DNA of 64,000 bases, taken from the NCBI GenBank assembly GCA_019239425.1, contig JAFAZX010000103.1:85127-149126 (forward strand). The letters run 5' to 3'. This DNA comes from Acidobacteriota bacterium. Lineage in GTDB: Bacteria; Acidobacteriota; Blastocatellia; Pyrinomonadales; Pyrinomonadaceae. Below, piece by piece: positions 7,588 to 15,639 of this stretch (positions are counted from its first letter, which is position 1; each line of letters opens with the position of its first letter). Position numbers and translations under genes: made by a program. The notes under the pieces are model-generated. The model was not told where the DNA came from and did not search any database. It worked only from the letters and a program-made list of their open reading frames with translations.

Positions 7588-9762
7588 ATGAAAAGACTCA
7601 GTCTCGTCATGAACGTCGTAGTGCTCGTCCTCGCGCTGCTCGCATTCAACGTGCCCGCGCGCAGGACGAAAGCCGCCGGGTCTGACTTCCCTTTCCAGAA
7701 CCCGGAACTGCCGGCCGAGCAGAGGATCGACAACCTCGTCTCGCTCATGACGCTCGAAGAGAAGGTCGCGTGCCTCGGCACGAACCCTTCCGTGCCGCGC
7801 CTCGGCGTCAAAGGCTCCCCACACTCGGAAGGCTTACACGGGCTCGCGCAGGGCGGCCCCTCCGACTGGGGCCGCCGCAACCCCACGACGACCACCATCT
7901 TCCCGCAGGCCATCGGCCTCGCGGAGACGTGGGACGCGGACGTCGTCCGCCGCGTCGCCGCGGTCGAGGGCTTCGAGGCGCGCTACATCTTTCAACGTTA
8001 CGGCCGCGCCGGCCTCGTCGTCCGCGCGCCCAACGCAGACCTCGGCCGCGACCCGCGCTGGGGCCGCACCGAAGAGTGCTACGGCGAAGACCCTTTCTTC
8101 AACGGCACGCTCGCCTCCGCCTTCGTCAAAGGCTTGCAGGGCGACGACCCCGTCTACTGGCAGACGGCCGCGCTCCTCAAACACTTCCTCGCCAACAGCA
8201 ACGAGAACGGCCGCGGCCACACCTCTTCGGATTTTGACGAAAGACTCTTCCGCGAATACTACTCGGTGCCGTTCCGCATGGGCGTCGAGGAGGGCGGCGC
8301 GCGCGCCTTCATGGCCTCCTACAACAAGGTCAACGGCGTCCCGATGCACGTCAACAAGGAGGTCTTGGACATCACGCGCGAAGAGTGGGGGCAGGACGGC
8401 ATCATCTGCACAGACGGCGGCGCCATGCGCCAGCTCGTCACAGACCACAAGCGCTTCCGGACGTTCGAAGAGGCCGCGGCCGCCGTTATTAAGACCGGCA
8501 TCGGCCAGTTCCTCGACGACTACCGCGAGCCCACGGCGTCAGCGCTCGCCAAAGGTCTCCTGACCGAGTCGGACGTGGACAGAGTCCTACGCCGAACCTT
8601 CCGCGTCATGCTCCGCCTCGGCCTGCTCGACCCGCCCGAGCGCGTGCCGTATTCGAAGATAGGTCAAGGCCCGGAGCCATGGACGCTTGAAGAGCACAAG
8701 TCACTCGCGCGCCTCGCCACGCAGAAGTCGGTCGTGCTTTTGAAGAACGCGAAGGGACTTCTCCCGCTCGACCGCGCGAAGCTCAAGTCCGTCGCCGTCG
8801 TCGGCCCGCACGCCGACGAAGTCCTGCTCGACTGGTACAGCGGCACGCCGCCCTACACCGTCACGCCGCTCGCGGGCATCCGCGAGAAGGCCGGGCCGCA
8901 GGTTCGTGTGGTATATGCGAAGGACGATGAGAACGGCGCGGCGTCCAAAGCGGCGCGGGCGGCGGACGTGGCCGTCGTCATCGTCGGCAACCACCCGACC
9001 TGCGACGCGGGCTGGGAGCAGTGCCCCGTCGCCAGCGACGGCAAGGAGGCCGTCGACCGCCGCTCCATCACGCTCGAACAGGAGGAGCTGGTGAAGCGCG
9101 TCTACGCCGCGAACCCGAACACCGTCGTCGTGCTCATGTCGAGCTTCCCCTACGCCGTCAACTGGACGCAAGCGAACGTCCCCGCCGTCCTGCACCTCAC
9201 GCACAACAGTCAGGAGGAGGGGCACGCGCTCGCGGACGTGCTCTTCGGCGACTACAACCCCGCCGGCCGCCTCGTACAGACCTGGCCGGCCTCGATAGAG
9301 CAACTGCCGCCGATGATGGACTACGACATCCGCCACGGCCGGACGTACATGTACTTCAAGGGCGCGCCGCTCTACCCCTTCGGCTACGGCTTGAGCTACA
9401 CGACCTTCGCCTACTCGAACCTGCGGGCGAGTTCCCCCGCGCTCCGTTCAGACGGCTCCGTCAACGTCACCTTCGACCTCAAGAACACGGGCCGCCGCGC
9501 CGGAGAGGAGGTCGCACAGCTCTACGTCACGCACCTCGACTCGAAGGTGGACAGGCCCTTCAAAGAGCTGAAAGCCTTCGCCCGCGTCGCCCTCCAGCCC
9601 GGCGAGACGAAGCGCGTCACGCTCCCGCTCCCGGCCGCACGTCTCGCCTACTGGGACGTGAAGTCCAAGCGCTTCGTCGTTGAGCCAGACCGTGTTCGTC
9701 TAATGGTCGGCGGCTCTTCCGCGGACGTGAGGCTCAGCCGTGAGTTGAGTGTTGGACGCTGA
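7588..9762 (+). CDS. GH3 beta-glycosidase (beta-xylosidase/glucosidase type), secreted
   Basis: This 724-aa family 3 glycosidase hydrolyses terminal beta-linked glucose or xylose from oligosaccharides. A signal peptide (LVMNVVVLVLALLAFNVPA) is followed by the N-terminal TIM barrel (LMTLEEKVACLGT, ADLGRDPRWGRTEECYGEDP, LLKHFLANSNE). The nucleophile Asp lies in ICTDGGAM near residue 275, where the family usually has SD[WYF]; TDG is a variant. The alpha/beta sandwich domain (SVVLLKNAKGLLPL, VLFGDYNPAGRLVQTWP) and a C-terminal FnIII-like domain (NTGRRAGEEVAQLYVT) follow. Met 7588 is the internal start preceded by GGAAGTCGAGAG; the upstream extension in the track reads through the repeat. Exact sugar specificity is not determinable here. 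Confidence 0.92.
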   Translation: MKRLSLVMNVVVLVLALLAFNVPARRTKAAGSDFPFQNPELPAEQRIDNLVSLMTLEEKVACLGTNPSVPRLGVKGSPHSEGLHGLAQGGPSDWGRRNPTTTTIFPQAIGLAETWDADVVRRVAAVEGFEARYIFQRYGRAGLVVRAPNADLGRDPRWGRTEECYGEDPFFNGTLASAFVKGLQGDDPVYWQTAALLKHFLANSNENGRGHTSSDFDERLFREYYSVPFRMGVEEGGARAFMASYNKVNGVPMHVNKEVLDITREEWGQDGIICTDGGAMRQLVTDHKRFRTFEEAAAAVIKTGIGQFLDDYREPTASALAKGLLTESDVDRVLRRTFRVMLRLGLLDPPERVPYSKIGQGPEPWTLEEHKSLARLATQKSVVLLKNAKGLLPLDRAKLKSVAVVGPHADEVLLDWYSGTPPYTVTPLAGIREKAGPQVRVVYAKDDENGAASKAARAADVAVVIVGNHPTCDAGWEQCPVASDGKEAVDRRSITLEQEELVKRVYAANPNTVVVLMSSFPYAVNWTQANVPAVLHLTHNSQEEGHALADVLFGDYNPAGRLVQTWPASIEQLPPMMDYDIRHGRTYMYFKGAPLYPFGYGLSYTTFAYSNLRASSPALRSDGSVNVTFDLKNTGRRAGEEVAQLYVTHLDSKVDRPFKELKAFARVALQPGETKRVTLPLPAARLAYWDVKSKRFVVEPDRVRLMVGGSSADVRLSRELSVGR

Positions 9763-9767
9763 ATTTC

Positions 9768-9827
9768 ACCACAGAGACACAGAGGCACGGCTTGGGGCCT
9801 AATTGCTCCAAGCCGTGCCTCTGTGGT
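9768..9827. repeat. Inverted octanucleotide repeat, ACACAGAG family (copy 2), unequal arms
   Basis: The left arm reads ACCACAGAG-ACACAGAG-GCACGGCTTGG, and the right arm complement lacks exactly one 8-base unit. It lies between convergent GH3 genes. The difference indicates gain or loss of a unit by slippage after the palindrome formed. Confidence 0.85.
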
Positions 9828-9837
9828 TAATTCCTGC

Positions 9838-11760
9838 CTAGAACGTCAGCCCGAACCCGTACGGGAAGAGCGGGTCGTAGTCGCGGTCGCCGACGTTGAT
9901 GGGAAGCTGCGCCGTCGAGCGCGGCCAGGTGAAGGAGAGTTTCCCGGTCGGCCGGTAGTCGCCGAAGAGCACGTCCGCGACGCCCTGCCCCTCCGTCCCC
10001 GGCAGCCACGCCGCGACGAACGCGTCGGCCTTCGCCAGGGCGTCATTGATAATCAGAGGCCGCCCCGAGAACAGAACCACGACGACGGGGATGCCCGCCT
10101 CCTTCATCCTCTCAATCGCCGCCGAGTCCTCCGCGCCGAGCGCGAGGTCTTCGCGGTCGCCCACGCCCTCCGCGTAAGGCGTCTCGCCGACCACGACCAC
10201 GCCGACGTCCGCGCCCCCCGCGCCCGAGCCGTCCTTCGAGAACGTCACCTTCGTCCGGCGCGAGACGGTGTTCCGCACGGCCTGCAGGATGGTCGTCCCG
10301 CCGGTCGTCACGTCGCCGCTCTTGCCCTGCCAGTCAATCGTCCACCCGCCGCACTGGTTCCCGATGTCGTCGGCCGACCTGCCCGCGACGTGTATGCGCG
10401 CCGCCGTCTTGCGCAGAGGCAAAGTCCGCCGCTCGTTCTTCAGAAGCACCAACGACTGTCGCACGCACTCGCGCGCGACCGCCCGGTGCTCTGCCGAGCC
10501 GAAGGTGCGGTGCAGGCGGCGGTCGGCGAGGACGTTGCGGCCGCGCTCGGTCAAACCCATCGCCACCTTGACGCGCAGGATGCGCATCACGGCGTCGTCG
10601 ACGCGCGACTGCGGGACGCGCCCCTCGCGGACGAGCTGGACGAGGAGGCTGTGGAACTCGCGGTACTTCGTCGGCACCATCACCATGTCCATGCCGGCGT
10701 TGATGGAAATCTCAATCGCCTGCTTGTAGTCCTTCGTGATCTGGTCGATGGCGTTGTAGTCGGAGATGAGGAAGCCTTCGAACTTGAGTTCCCCCTTGAG
10801 CACGTCGGTCAGAAGGTACTTCTGCGCCGACATCTTCGTCCCGTTCCAACTGCTGTACGAGGGCATGATCGTGCCGACGCCCGCGCGCACCGTCGAGACG
10901 TAGCCCTGCATGTGTATGCGGCGCAGCTCGGCCTCGCTCAGGCGCGTGTCGCCCTGGTCGAGCAGGCGCTTCCCTCCCCCGTTGTTCTGGTCGATCCCGC
11001 CCGTACCCATCGACGTCCCTCCGTCGCCGACGTAGTGCTTGGCGCAGGCGAGGATGCTCAGGGGGTCGCCCAGGTCGTCCCCCTGAAAGCCGCGCACGGC
11101 CGCCTCACCCAAGTCGCGCGCGAGGTCGGGCGACTCGCCGAAGCCCTCGTAGGTGCGCCCCCAGCGCTCGTCGCGTGGAACTGTGACGCAGGGCGCGAAC
11201 GTCCACTGGATGCCGGTGGCGCGCACCTCCTCGGCCGTGACGCGCGCCGCCTGTTCGATCAGCCTCGCGTTGCGCGTGCACCCCAGCCCGACGTTGTGCG
11301 GGAAGACGGTCGCGCCGAGGACGTTGCTGTGGCCGTGCACGGCGTCGATGCCGTAGAGGATCGGAATGGCGAGGCGCGACTTGAGCGCCTCCGTCTGCAC
11401 GCGGTCGTAGAGGTCTGTCCAAGCCTGCAGGCTGTTGCCGGCCTTCGGGTCGGAGCTGCCGCCCGAGAGCAGAGAGCCGAGGGCAAGAGTCCGTATGTCC
11501 GCCGGCTCTTTCATGGCGGCGTCCTGCTCGGCCTGCGTCATCTGCCCGACCTTCTCTTCGAGCGTCATCTGATTCAGCAGCTCGCGCGCTCGCGCGTCGT
11601 AGGAGGTGAGCGGGCGCGGCCCCGCCCCGCGCCGCGCGCCGCCGCCCCTACGCTGCCCGCGCCGCTGCGCGGCCTCGACCCACTCGGGCACGACCAGCGC
11701 CGCCGCCCCGGCGACCGTTGCCGACTTGATGAAGTCGCGGCGGTCGAACTTTTTAGACAT
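9838..11760 (-). CDS. GH3 beta-glucosidase/exo-glucanase with Tat signal
   Basis: The 640-aa family 3 enzyme resembles plant/bacterial exo-1,3/1,4-beta-glucan hydrolases. The N-terminus [22 protein letters not shown] is a twin-arginine signal, so it is exported folded. Barrel motifs are [42 protein letters not shown] and the nucleophile Asp in [10 protein letters not shown] near residue 333. The second domain carries [14 protein letters not shown] and [17 protein letters not shown]. The protein ends right after the PYGFGLTF motif, so the FnIII-like domain of many GH3 enzymes is absent, normal for this subgroup. It follows the GH51 gene (40-base gap) in a minus-strand run with GH42 and GH51. 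Beta-glucosidase activity is the most likely role. Confidence 0.92.
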   Translation of the reverse strand: MSKKFDRRDFIKSATVAGAAALVVPEWVEAAQRRGQRRGGGARRGAGPRPLTSYDARARELLNQMTLEEKVGQMTQAEQDAAMKEPADIRTLALGSLLSGGSSDPKAGNSLQAWTDLYDRVQTEALKSRLAIPILYGIDAVHGHSNVLGATVFPHNVGLGCTRNARLIEQAARVTAEEVRATGIQWTFAPCVTVPRDERWGRTYEGFGESPDLARDLGEAAVRGFQGDDLGDPLSILACAKHYVGDGGTSMGTGGIDQNNGGGKRLLDQGDTRLSEAELRRIHMQGYVSTVRAGVGTIMPSYSSWNGTKMSAQKYLLTDVLKGELKFEGFLISDYNAIDQITKDYKQAIEISINAGMDMVMVPTKYREFHSLLVQLVREGRVPQSRVDDAVMRILRVKVAMGLTERGRNVLADRRLHRTFGSAEHRAVARECVRQSLVLLKNERRTLPLRKTAARIHVAGRSADDIGNQCGGWTIDWQGKSGDVTTGGTTILQAVRNTVSRRTKVTFSKDGSGAGGADVGVVVVGETPYAEGVGDREDLALGAEDSAAIERMKEAGIPVVVVLFSGRPLIINDALAKADAFVAAWLPGTEGQGVADVLFGDYRPTGKLSFTWPRSTAQLPINVGDRDYDPLFPYGFGLTF

Positions 11761-11799
11761 GTTGAGTGCTCCTTCTTTAAAGGATTGTGGATGAAGCTA

Positions 11800-13413
11800 T
11801 CAGACCTCGAACTGCAAGCGCGTGACCGACGCCGCGGGGAAGCGGAAGACGACCGTGGCGCCGCGCGGGGCGGCGATGGTCTCGTCCCTCGGCTCGACGC
11901 CGCGCGGGTTCTCGAAGGTGTTCTGCGCGTGGATGTCTGTGGCCGTCAGCACGCGCGCGCGGGCCGAGCGAATCGAAGACGCGCCGCGCACAGTGACCTC
12001 CGTCTCGCGCGCCTCCGACGCGTGCGGGTTGACGACCGTCAGCGTCACGGTTCGGCCTTCGAGCGAGGCCGAGCCGTTCAAAGCCCAGAAGCTCGCCGTC
12101 TGCCCCGCGCGCGGGTGCGTGAACTGCGGCGCGACGAAGACCGTGCGCAACCCTTGTGCGCCCTGGTGCGGCGCGTACATCTCGAAGACGTGGAAGTTGG
12201 GCGTGGCGACGAACTTCTCTTCCGTCGCGAGGAAGAGCGAGTGTAGACAGTTGACGAGCTGCGCGACGTTCGCCATCGCGACCTTGTCGGGGTGGCGGTT
12301 GAAGGTGTCGAGCGTTATCCCTGCGACGAGCGCGTCGCGCAAGGTCTGCGCCTGGCTGAGAATGTAGCGCTTGCCCAACTCCGTGCCGGGCCTGTACCAA
12401 GCGCCCCACTCGTCCACGACGAGCTTGACGCGGTGCTCGCGGTCGTACTCGCCCATCACGGCCCAGTTCGACTTAATCAAGCCTTCCATCTTGTCGGCCT
12501 CGCGAAACATCTCGTACCACTCTTCGAGGTCGAAGCGGAGCGCGTCGCCCTTGCCCTTGTCCCAGTCGGTGGTCGCGCCGCGGCTCACGTTCCAGGAATA
12601 GTGATGCAGGCCCCAGCCGTAGAAGTCGAAGTGGCGCCGCTCGGCCATCTTCGAGAAGAAGCCGCGCGTCCACGCGAGGTCGTCGCTGCCGGGGCCGGCG
12701 GCGATGAAGAGCGGTTGCAGACCCCAGCCCGGCACCGACGCCGTGAAGCGCCGGAACTCCATCGCGTACTCGTCGGGCGTGAAGTTGCCGCCGCAGCCCC
12801 ACGACTCGTTGCCGACGCCCCAGAAGCGCACGCCGAAGGGGTCGCGGCTCGCGGCCTCGCCCGTCGCGCGCAGGTCGGCCAGCGTCGTCGCCCCCGCGGG
12901 CGCGTTGCAGTAATCGACCCACTCGTAGAAGGTCTGCGCCGGCAGGCCGCGCAGGTTCGCGGCCATGTAAGGCTTCGCGCCCGTCGCCCGGCAGAAGCTC
13001 ATGAACTCGTTCGTGCCGAAGCTGTTCGGCTCCGCGCCGCCCCAGAAGTTCGGCCGCCGCGGGCGGCGCGCGCGCGGCCCGACTCCGTCGCGCCAGTCGT
13101 AGCTGTCGGCGAAGCAGCCGCCGGGGTAGCGTATGACGGAAGGCTTGACGCGCTTCAGATACTCGATCATCGCGCGGCGGACGCCGCCGACGTTCGGCAC
13201 CTTCGAATCCTCGCCGACCCAGATGCCGTCGTAGACGACGCCGCCCAGGTGCTCGACGAAGTGCCCGTAGATGTCGGGCGAGATGGTGCCGAGCTTCTCG
13301 TCCAGAAGAATCTCGACCTTCGCGCCCGGCCCCTGCCCACCGCGCGCCGCGAGCAGCGCGAGACTCCCCGCCAAAGCGCCGCCGACGAACTCTCTCCGAC
13401 CGACCTTAGACAT
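11800..13413 (-). CDS. GH51 alpha-L-arabinofuranosidase with Tat-like signal
   Basis: The 537-aa enzyme removes alpha-L-arabinofuranosyl side chains from arabinoxylan, arabinan or arabinosylated xyloglucan. The N-terminus MSKVGRREFVGGALAGSLALLAARGG is a twin-arginine-type signal. The (beta/alpha)8 barrel shows ISPDIYGHFVEHLG, VIRYPGGCFADSYDWRDGVG, acid/base Glu in GVGNESWGCGG near 202 and nucleophile Glu in LVVDEWGAWY near 332. A C-terminal beta-sandwich ends the protein. I used ATG 13413, whose first base overlaps the TAA of the upstream GH42 gene (TAATG), indicating translational coupling; the track's start five codons upstream has no signal. Most GH51 enzymes are cytoplasmic, so Tat export is notable. 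Confidence 0.93.
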   Translation of the reverse strand: MSKVGRREFVGGALAGSLALLAARGGQGPGAKVEILLDEKLGTISPDIYGHFVEHLGGVVYDGIWVGEDSKVPNVGGVRRAMIEYLKRVKPSVIRYPGGCFADSYDWRDGVGPRARRPRRPNFWGGAEPNSFGTNEFMSFCRATGAKPYMAANLRGLPAQTFYEWVDYCNAPAGATTLADLRATGEAASRDPFGVRFWGVGNESWGCGGNFTPDEYAMEFRRFTASVPGWGLQPLFIAAGPGSDDLAWTRGFFSKMAERRHFDFYGWGLHHYSWNVSRGATTDWDKGKGDALRFDLEEWYEMFREADKMEGLIKSNWAVMGEYDREHRVKLVVDEWGAWYRPGTELGKRYILSQAQTLRDALVAGITLDTFNRHPDKVAMANVAQLVNCLHSLFLATEEKFVATPNFHVFEMYAPHQGAQGLRTVFVAPQFTHPRAGQTASFWALNGSASLEGRTVTLTVVNPHASEARETEVTVRGASSIRSARARVLTATDIHAQNTFENPRGVEPRDETIAAPRGATVVFRFPAASVTRLQFEV

Positions 13414-15506
13414 TAACGCTGCCTCCACACGAGCACGTCGGCCGGCTTGAGCTGCCGCGCGCCGTAAAGAATCTCCGCGCCCGGCGGCACCGCGATCTCC
13501 ACCGGCTTCGAGTTGTAGTTGACCGCGACCCAGAAGCCGTCGCGCCAGTCAACGTAGACGCCCGCGGGGTAGTCTGCGACGGCCAGCCCCGCGCGCCTGT
13601 AGACTTCGCGCATCAGTTCCTTCTCAAGCCGCCCGTCCTTCGTGTGGACGCCGATGTACGTGACGCTCCCCTTGCCCAGGCGTCTGTATGTCGCCGCCGC
13701 CGCGCCCGCGTAGAACTGGTTCGCGTACGTCGCCAAAGTCTCCGTCCCCTCGTAAGGCTTGAGCACGTCGCCCCACGCGTTCCAGCCGTAGGTCGCGCCC
13801 TTCGAAGAGACCTCGCCGTTGCCGTTCTCCAACAGGAGGTCGAAGAAGGAGACCTCCGCGCCGATGAGCGGGCGGATGGGCGCGGCCCAAGGGCCTTCCC
13901 AGAGCCAGCCGTTGCGGCGCTTCTGCCCCGTGCGCGCGGTCAGGACGAGGTGGCCGCCCGCTTCGACGTAGCGCGTCCACTTGCGCACGAGTTCCTCGTC
14001 AAGAAGTTGATAGGCCGGCGCGACGAGGACTTTGTACTGATTGAAGTCCGCGGCCTCGTCGATCACTTCGAGCGGCGCGCCGGCCGACTTGATCGCTTCG
14101 AGATAGCGGAACGCGTGCCCCCACGTGTCCCAAAGGGCCGTCTGCCTCTGGTAGTCGATGTTCCAGAGGTTCTCGTGGTTCCAGAGTATCGCCGTCCGCC
14201 GCGCGAGGTAGTCGGCCGGGGGCTTCGCTGCGGGGTCGAACTTCGCGCGCAGCTCCCTCATCTCGCGCGCGACCTGCGAATACTGTAGGCCGCCGGGCGA
14301 AGGCGTAACGCCGTCCGTGTTGACGATGCCGTAGTGGTACAGCTCGCTCCCGTAGAGCGGCTGCCGGTAGCGGTAGTTGCACGCGAACGACAGCCCGCCC
14401 GCGAAGGCGTGCCAGAGCCACATCCGTATCACGCCCGGAGCGGGCTGCGGGTTGATGCGCGCCCAGTTGACCTGACCCGGCTGCAACTCCATCACGCCGG
14501 TCACGCCCTTGATCGGTTTATAAAAAGCGTTCGCCCAGGCGATGCCGTGCTGCCATCCCAGGCGGAAGCCGTCTTCGCCCACGCCACCGCCGCCGCCGAC
14601 CGGGTACATCGTGTAAGAGATGAAGTCCAGCTCGTTCGAGCGGCGCGGGTCTGAGCTGCCGATGGTCGAGATGTAGTTGGTCGTGATGAACTGCGCGGGC
14701 GAGGTGTTGCGCCGAAGTATTGACGCCTGCCAGTTGAGGAACTTCGCCGTCTGGTCGGCGGTGAAGCGCCGGAAGTCGAGCAGCGCGTGCGGGCTGACGC
14801 CGTAGAGGAACGATGGGTTCGGCGGCCTGACCTGTCCGAAGTCGTTGTACTTCAGACTCCAGAAGGCCGTGCCCCACTCCTGGTTGAGCGCCTCGACGGT
14901 CTTGTACTTCGCGAGCAGCCACTCGCGGAAGGCCACTTGCGCCGAGGGGCCGTAGTCGGGCGGCGAGTTCGGCTCGTTGTCGAGCTGCCAGCCCCAGACC
15001 GCGGGGTTCTTGCCGTAACGCCTGCCGAGTTCGTTAACCACGCGCTCGGTCAGGCGAAGGTAGTCCGCGTCCGCGAGCGCGTTGTTGCCGCGCGAGCCGT
15101 GCTCTCTACGTCTTCCGTCCTCGCCGACGAGAAAGCTGTTCGGGTACTTCTCGGCGAGCCAGGCGGGCGGCGTCGGCGTCGGCGTGCAGAGGATGACTTT
15201 GAGGTTGTGCTTCGCGGCGAGCGCGACCGCGCGGTCGAGCCAGGCGAAGTCGAACTTCCCCTCCTCCGGCTCCATGAAGGCCCACGCGAACTCGCCCATG
15301 TGGACGAACTCGAACCCGAGCTTCTCCATGTTGCCGAAGTCCCTGTCCCACTGCGACTCCGGCCAGTGCTCGGGGTAGTAGTAGACGCCGATCCTCATCA
15401 AGTCCTTCGTCGGAAAGAAGCGCGCCGCGGGCGACTGCGGCCGCACGGGGACGTACGAAGAGAGGATGATGAGAAGGACGCAGGACGGGCGTAGGAGCTT
15501 TTTCAT
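13413..15506 (-). CDS. GH42 beta-galactosidase, exported
   Basis: The 697-aa family 42 enzyme removes beta-galactose from galactan or xyloglucan side chains. It has a signal peptide (LRPSCVLLIILSSYVPVRPQ). The catalytic TIM barrel shows MRIGVYYYPEHWPESQWDRD, EFAWAFMEPEEGKFDF, acid/base Glu in GWQLDNEPNSPPDYG near 175 and nucleophile Glu in GVMELQPGQVNWA near 339. A trimerisation/amidotransferase-like domain and short C-terminal beta domain follow (YVDWRDGFWVAVNYNSKPVE). ATG 15506 begins the signal peptide, though no clear Shine-Dalgarno precedes it. It is first in a GH42-GH51-GH3 run, separated from GH31 by a palindromic repeat. Confidence 0.93.
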   Translation of the reverse strand: MKKLLRPSCVLLIILSSYVPVRPQSPAARFFPTKDLMRIGVYYYPEHWPESQWDRDFGNMEKLGFEFVHMGEFAWAFMEPEEGKFDFAWLDRAVALAAKHNLKVILCTPTPTPPAWLAEKYPNSFLVGEDGRRREHGSRGNNALADADYLRLTERVVNELGRRYGKNPAVWGWQLDNEPNSPPDYGPSAQVAFREWLLAKYKTVEALNQEWGTAFWSLKYNDFGQVRPPNPSFLYGVSPHALLDFRRFTADQTAKFLNWQASILRRNTSPAQFITTNYISTIGSSDPRRSNELDFISYTMYPVGGGGGVGEDGFRLGWQHGIAWANAFYKPIKGVTGVMELQPGQVNWARINPQPAPGVIRMWLWHAFAGGLSFACNYRYRQPLYGSELYHYGIVNTDGVTPSPGGLQYSQVAREMRELRAKFDPAAKPPADYLARRTAILWNHENLWNIDYQRQTALWDTWGHAFRYLEAIKSAGAPLEVIDEAADFNQYKVLVAPAYQLLDEELVRKWTRYVEAGGHLVLTARTGQKRRNGWLWEGPWAAPIRPLIGAEVSFFDLLLENGNGEVSSKGATYGWNAWGDVLKPYEGTETLATYANQFYAGAAAATYRRLGKGSVTYIGVHTKDGRLEKELMREVYRRAGLAVADYPAGVYVDWRDGFWVAVNYNSKPVEIAVPPGAEILYGARQLKPADVLVWRQR

Positions 15507-15540
15507 AAGAGGTACATGCGCGCGGAGAGAAAGAGTTTTC

Positions 15541-15620
15541 ACCACAGAGACACAGAGGCACAGCTTGAAGAGGACTAAAGATGATGCTGTGTCTTAGCTG
15601 TGTCTCTGTGTCTCTGTGGT
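15541..15620. repeat. Inverted octanucleotide repeat, ACACAGAG family (copy 3)
   Basis: The left arm (15541-15566) and right arm (15596-15620) pair with only A/G differences. The right side also has an extra partial copy (GCTGTGTCTTA). It lies between tandem minus-strand genes GH31 and GH42. Confidence 0.85.
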
Positions 15621-15639
15621 TCAATCCATTCTCCGCCAT

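Noticed and set aside
9823-12246. 807-aa plus ORF
   Set aside because: Antisense shadow of GH3 and GH51 caused by high GC; Arg/Val/Ala-rich without motifs.
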